From assembly GCF_002968635.1 (NCBI RefSeq), contig NZ_PVBN01000005.1, forward strand, positions 327,590 to 391,589: a stretch of 64,000 nucleotides of DNA, given 5' to 3'. The notes beneath the pieces are model-generated. The model did not search any database, had not been told where the DNA came from, and saw nothing but the letters and a program-made list of their open reading frames with translations. Both the position numbers and the translations under genes were made by a program. Below, one piece after another: positions 63,883-64,000 of this stretch. Numbering within the stretch: the stretch's first letter is position 1; each line of letters starts with the position of its first letter. The DNA is from Neorhizobium alkalisoli. GTDB taxonomy: Bacteria; Pseudomonadota; Alphaproteobacteria; Rhizobiales; Rhizobiaceae.

Positions 63883-64000
63883 TCATGTTTTGACGGAAGC
63901 GTATCCGGCGTTTACGAAGTAGTTACTGCATTCGCCGGGTTGGATTGTTGTGACGAGAGAGCCGATGTGTCGCCACGTGTCCTCGATCGTTCGCTTTTGG
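63883..64000 (-). mobile_element. 3' end of an IS630-family transposase gene (partial, runs off window)
   Basis: The reverse strand is open from 64000 to a TGA at 63885-63883 and encodes 39 residues (TIEDTWRHIGSL ... PGECSNYFVNAGYASVKT). These match the C-terminus of IS630-type transposases (typically TWRRIGELL ... ECANYFRNAGYAS). The N-terminal DDE part lies outside the window. IS630 elements target TA, and a TA occurs at 63874-63875 inside the stop codon of the preceding gene. Confidence 0.8.

Overview
The window is GC-rich alphaproteobacterial DNA and looks like a chromosome or chromid of the Rhizobium/Agrobacterium/Ensifer group (Hyphomicrobiales). The signs are a rhizobial che gene order, a CtrA-type TTAA-N7-TTAA site, an intergenic mosaic repeat of the rhizobial RIME kind, many ABC uptake operons with local regulators, a PccR-type propionate regulator, and a uronate dehydrogenase closely resembling the Agrobacterium enzyme. 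No rRNA, tRNA, CRISPR array or prophage was seen. Genes are tightly packed; only 1571-1903 exceeds 300 bases without a gene.

Region 1 (1-14.2 kb) is a complete chemosensory cluster. A soluble MCP-like coiled-coil protein reads leftward off the window edge. Opposite it runs STAS protein-cheY-cheA-cheW-mcp-mcp-mcp-cheW-cheR-cheB, followed by a ParA/VirC1-like ATPase. The three receptors share nearly the same signalling domain but carry one, two and three HAMP units. No cheZ or cheD is visible, but the leftward protein has a short CheZ-like D-x-T-x-Q motif.

Region 2 (14.2-27.5 kb) holds catabolic modules. There is a TetR/NmrA-like divergent pair, and a two-subunit aconitase X operon with an FAD oxidoreductase and a LysR regulator. 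A hydroxycinnamate (ferulate/coumarate) CoA-dependent beta-oxidation cluster follows: acyl-CoA dehydrogenase, SDR and acyl-CoA synthetase leftward; enoyl-CoA hydratase, MarR regulator and amidohydrolase rightward.

Region 3 (26.5-39.1 kb) is a long leftward block of two ABC importers around a phosphoester-hydrolase set. It runs ugpB-ugpA-ugpE, glycerophosphodiester phosphodiesterase, PhoD-like phosphatase, HAD phosphatase, ABC ATPase, a second binding protein, two permeases and a LacI regulator. A SorC regulator is divergent from ugpB. Only one ATPase is present for the two permease pairs.

Region 4 (39.1-50.2 kb) is propionyl-CoA assimilation: pccB, a YghU-type GST, a small unknown gene, pccA, a secreted protein and methylmalonyl-CoA mutase. 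A ScfR/PccR regulator is divergent from pccB, with repeated TTTGCGAA-type sites between them. A CBS-domain protein and an AI-2E-family membrane protein follow.

Region 5 (50.3-64 kb) is a uronate/aldonate uptake and oxidation locus. Leftward is a peptide-type ABC importer with two enolase-superfamily dehydratases and an aldose epimerase. Rightward are an RraA-like protein, a GntR/FCD regulator, uronate dehydrogenase, an SMP-30 lactonase and a DHDPS-family dehydratase. The window ends in the 3' end of an IS630-type transposase gene that starts just beyond the last stop codon.
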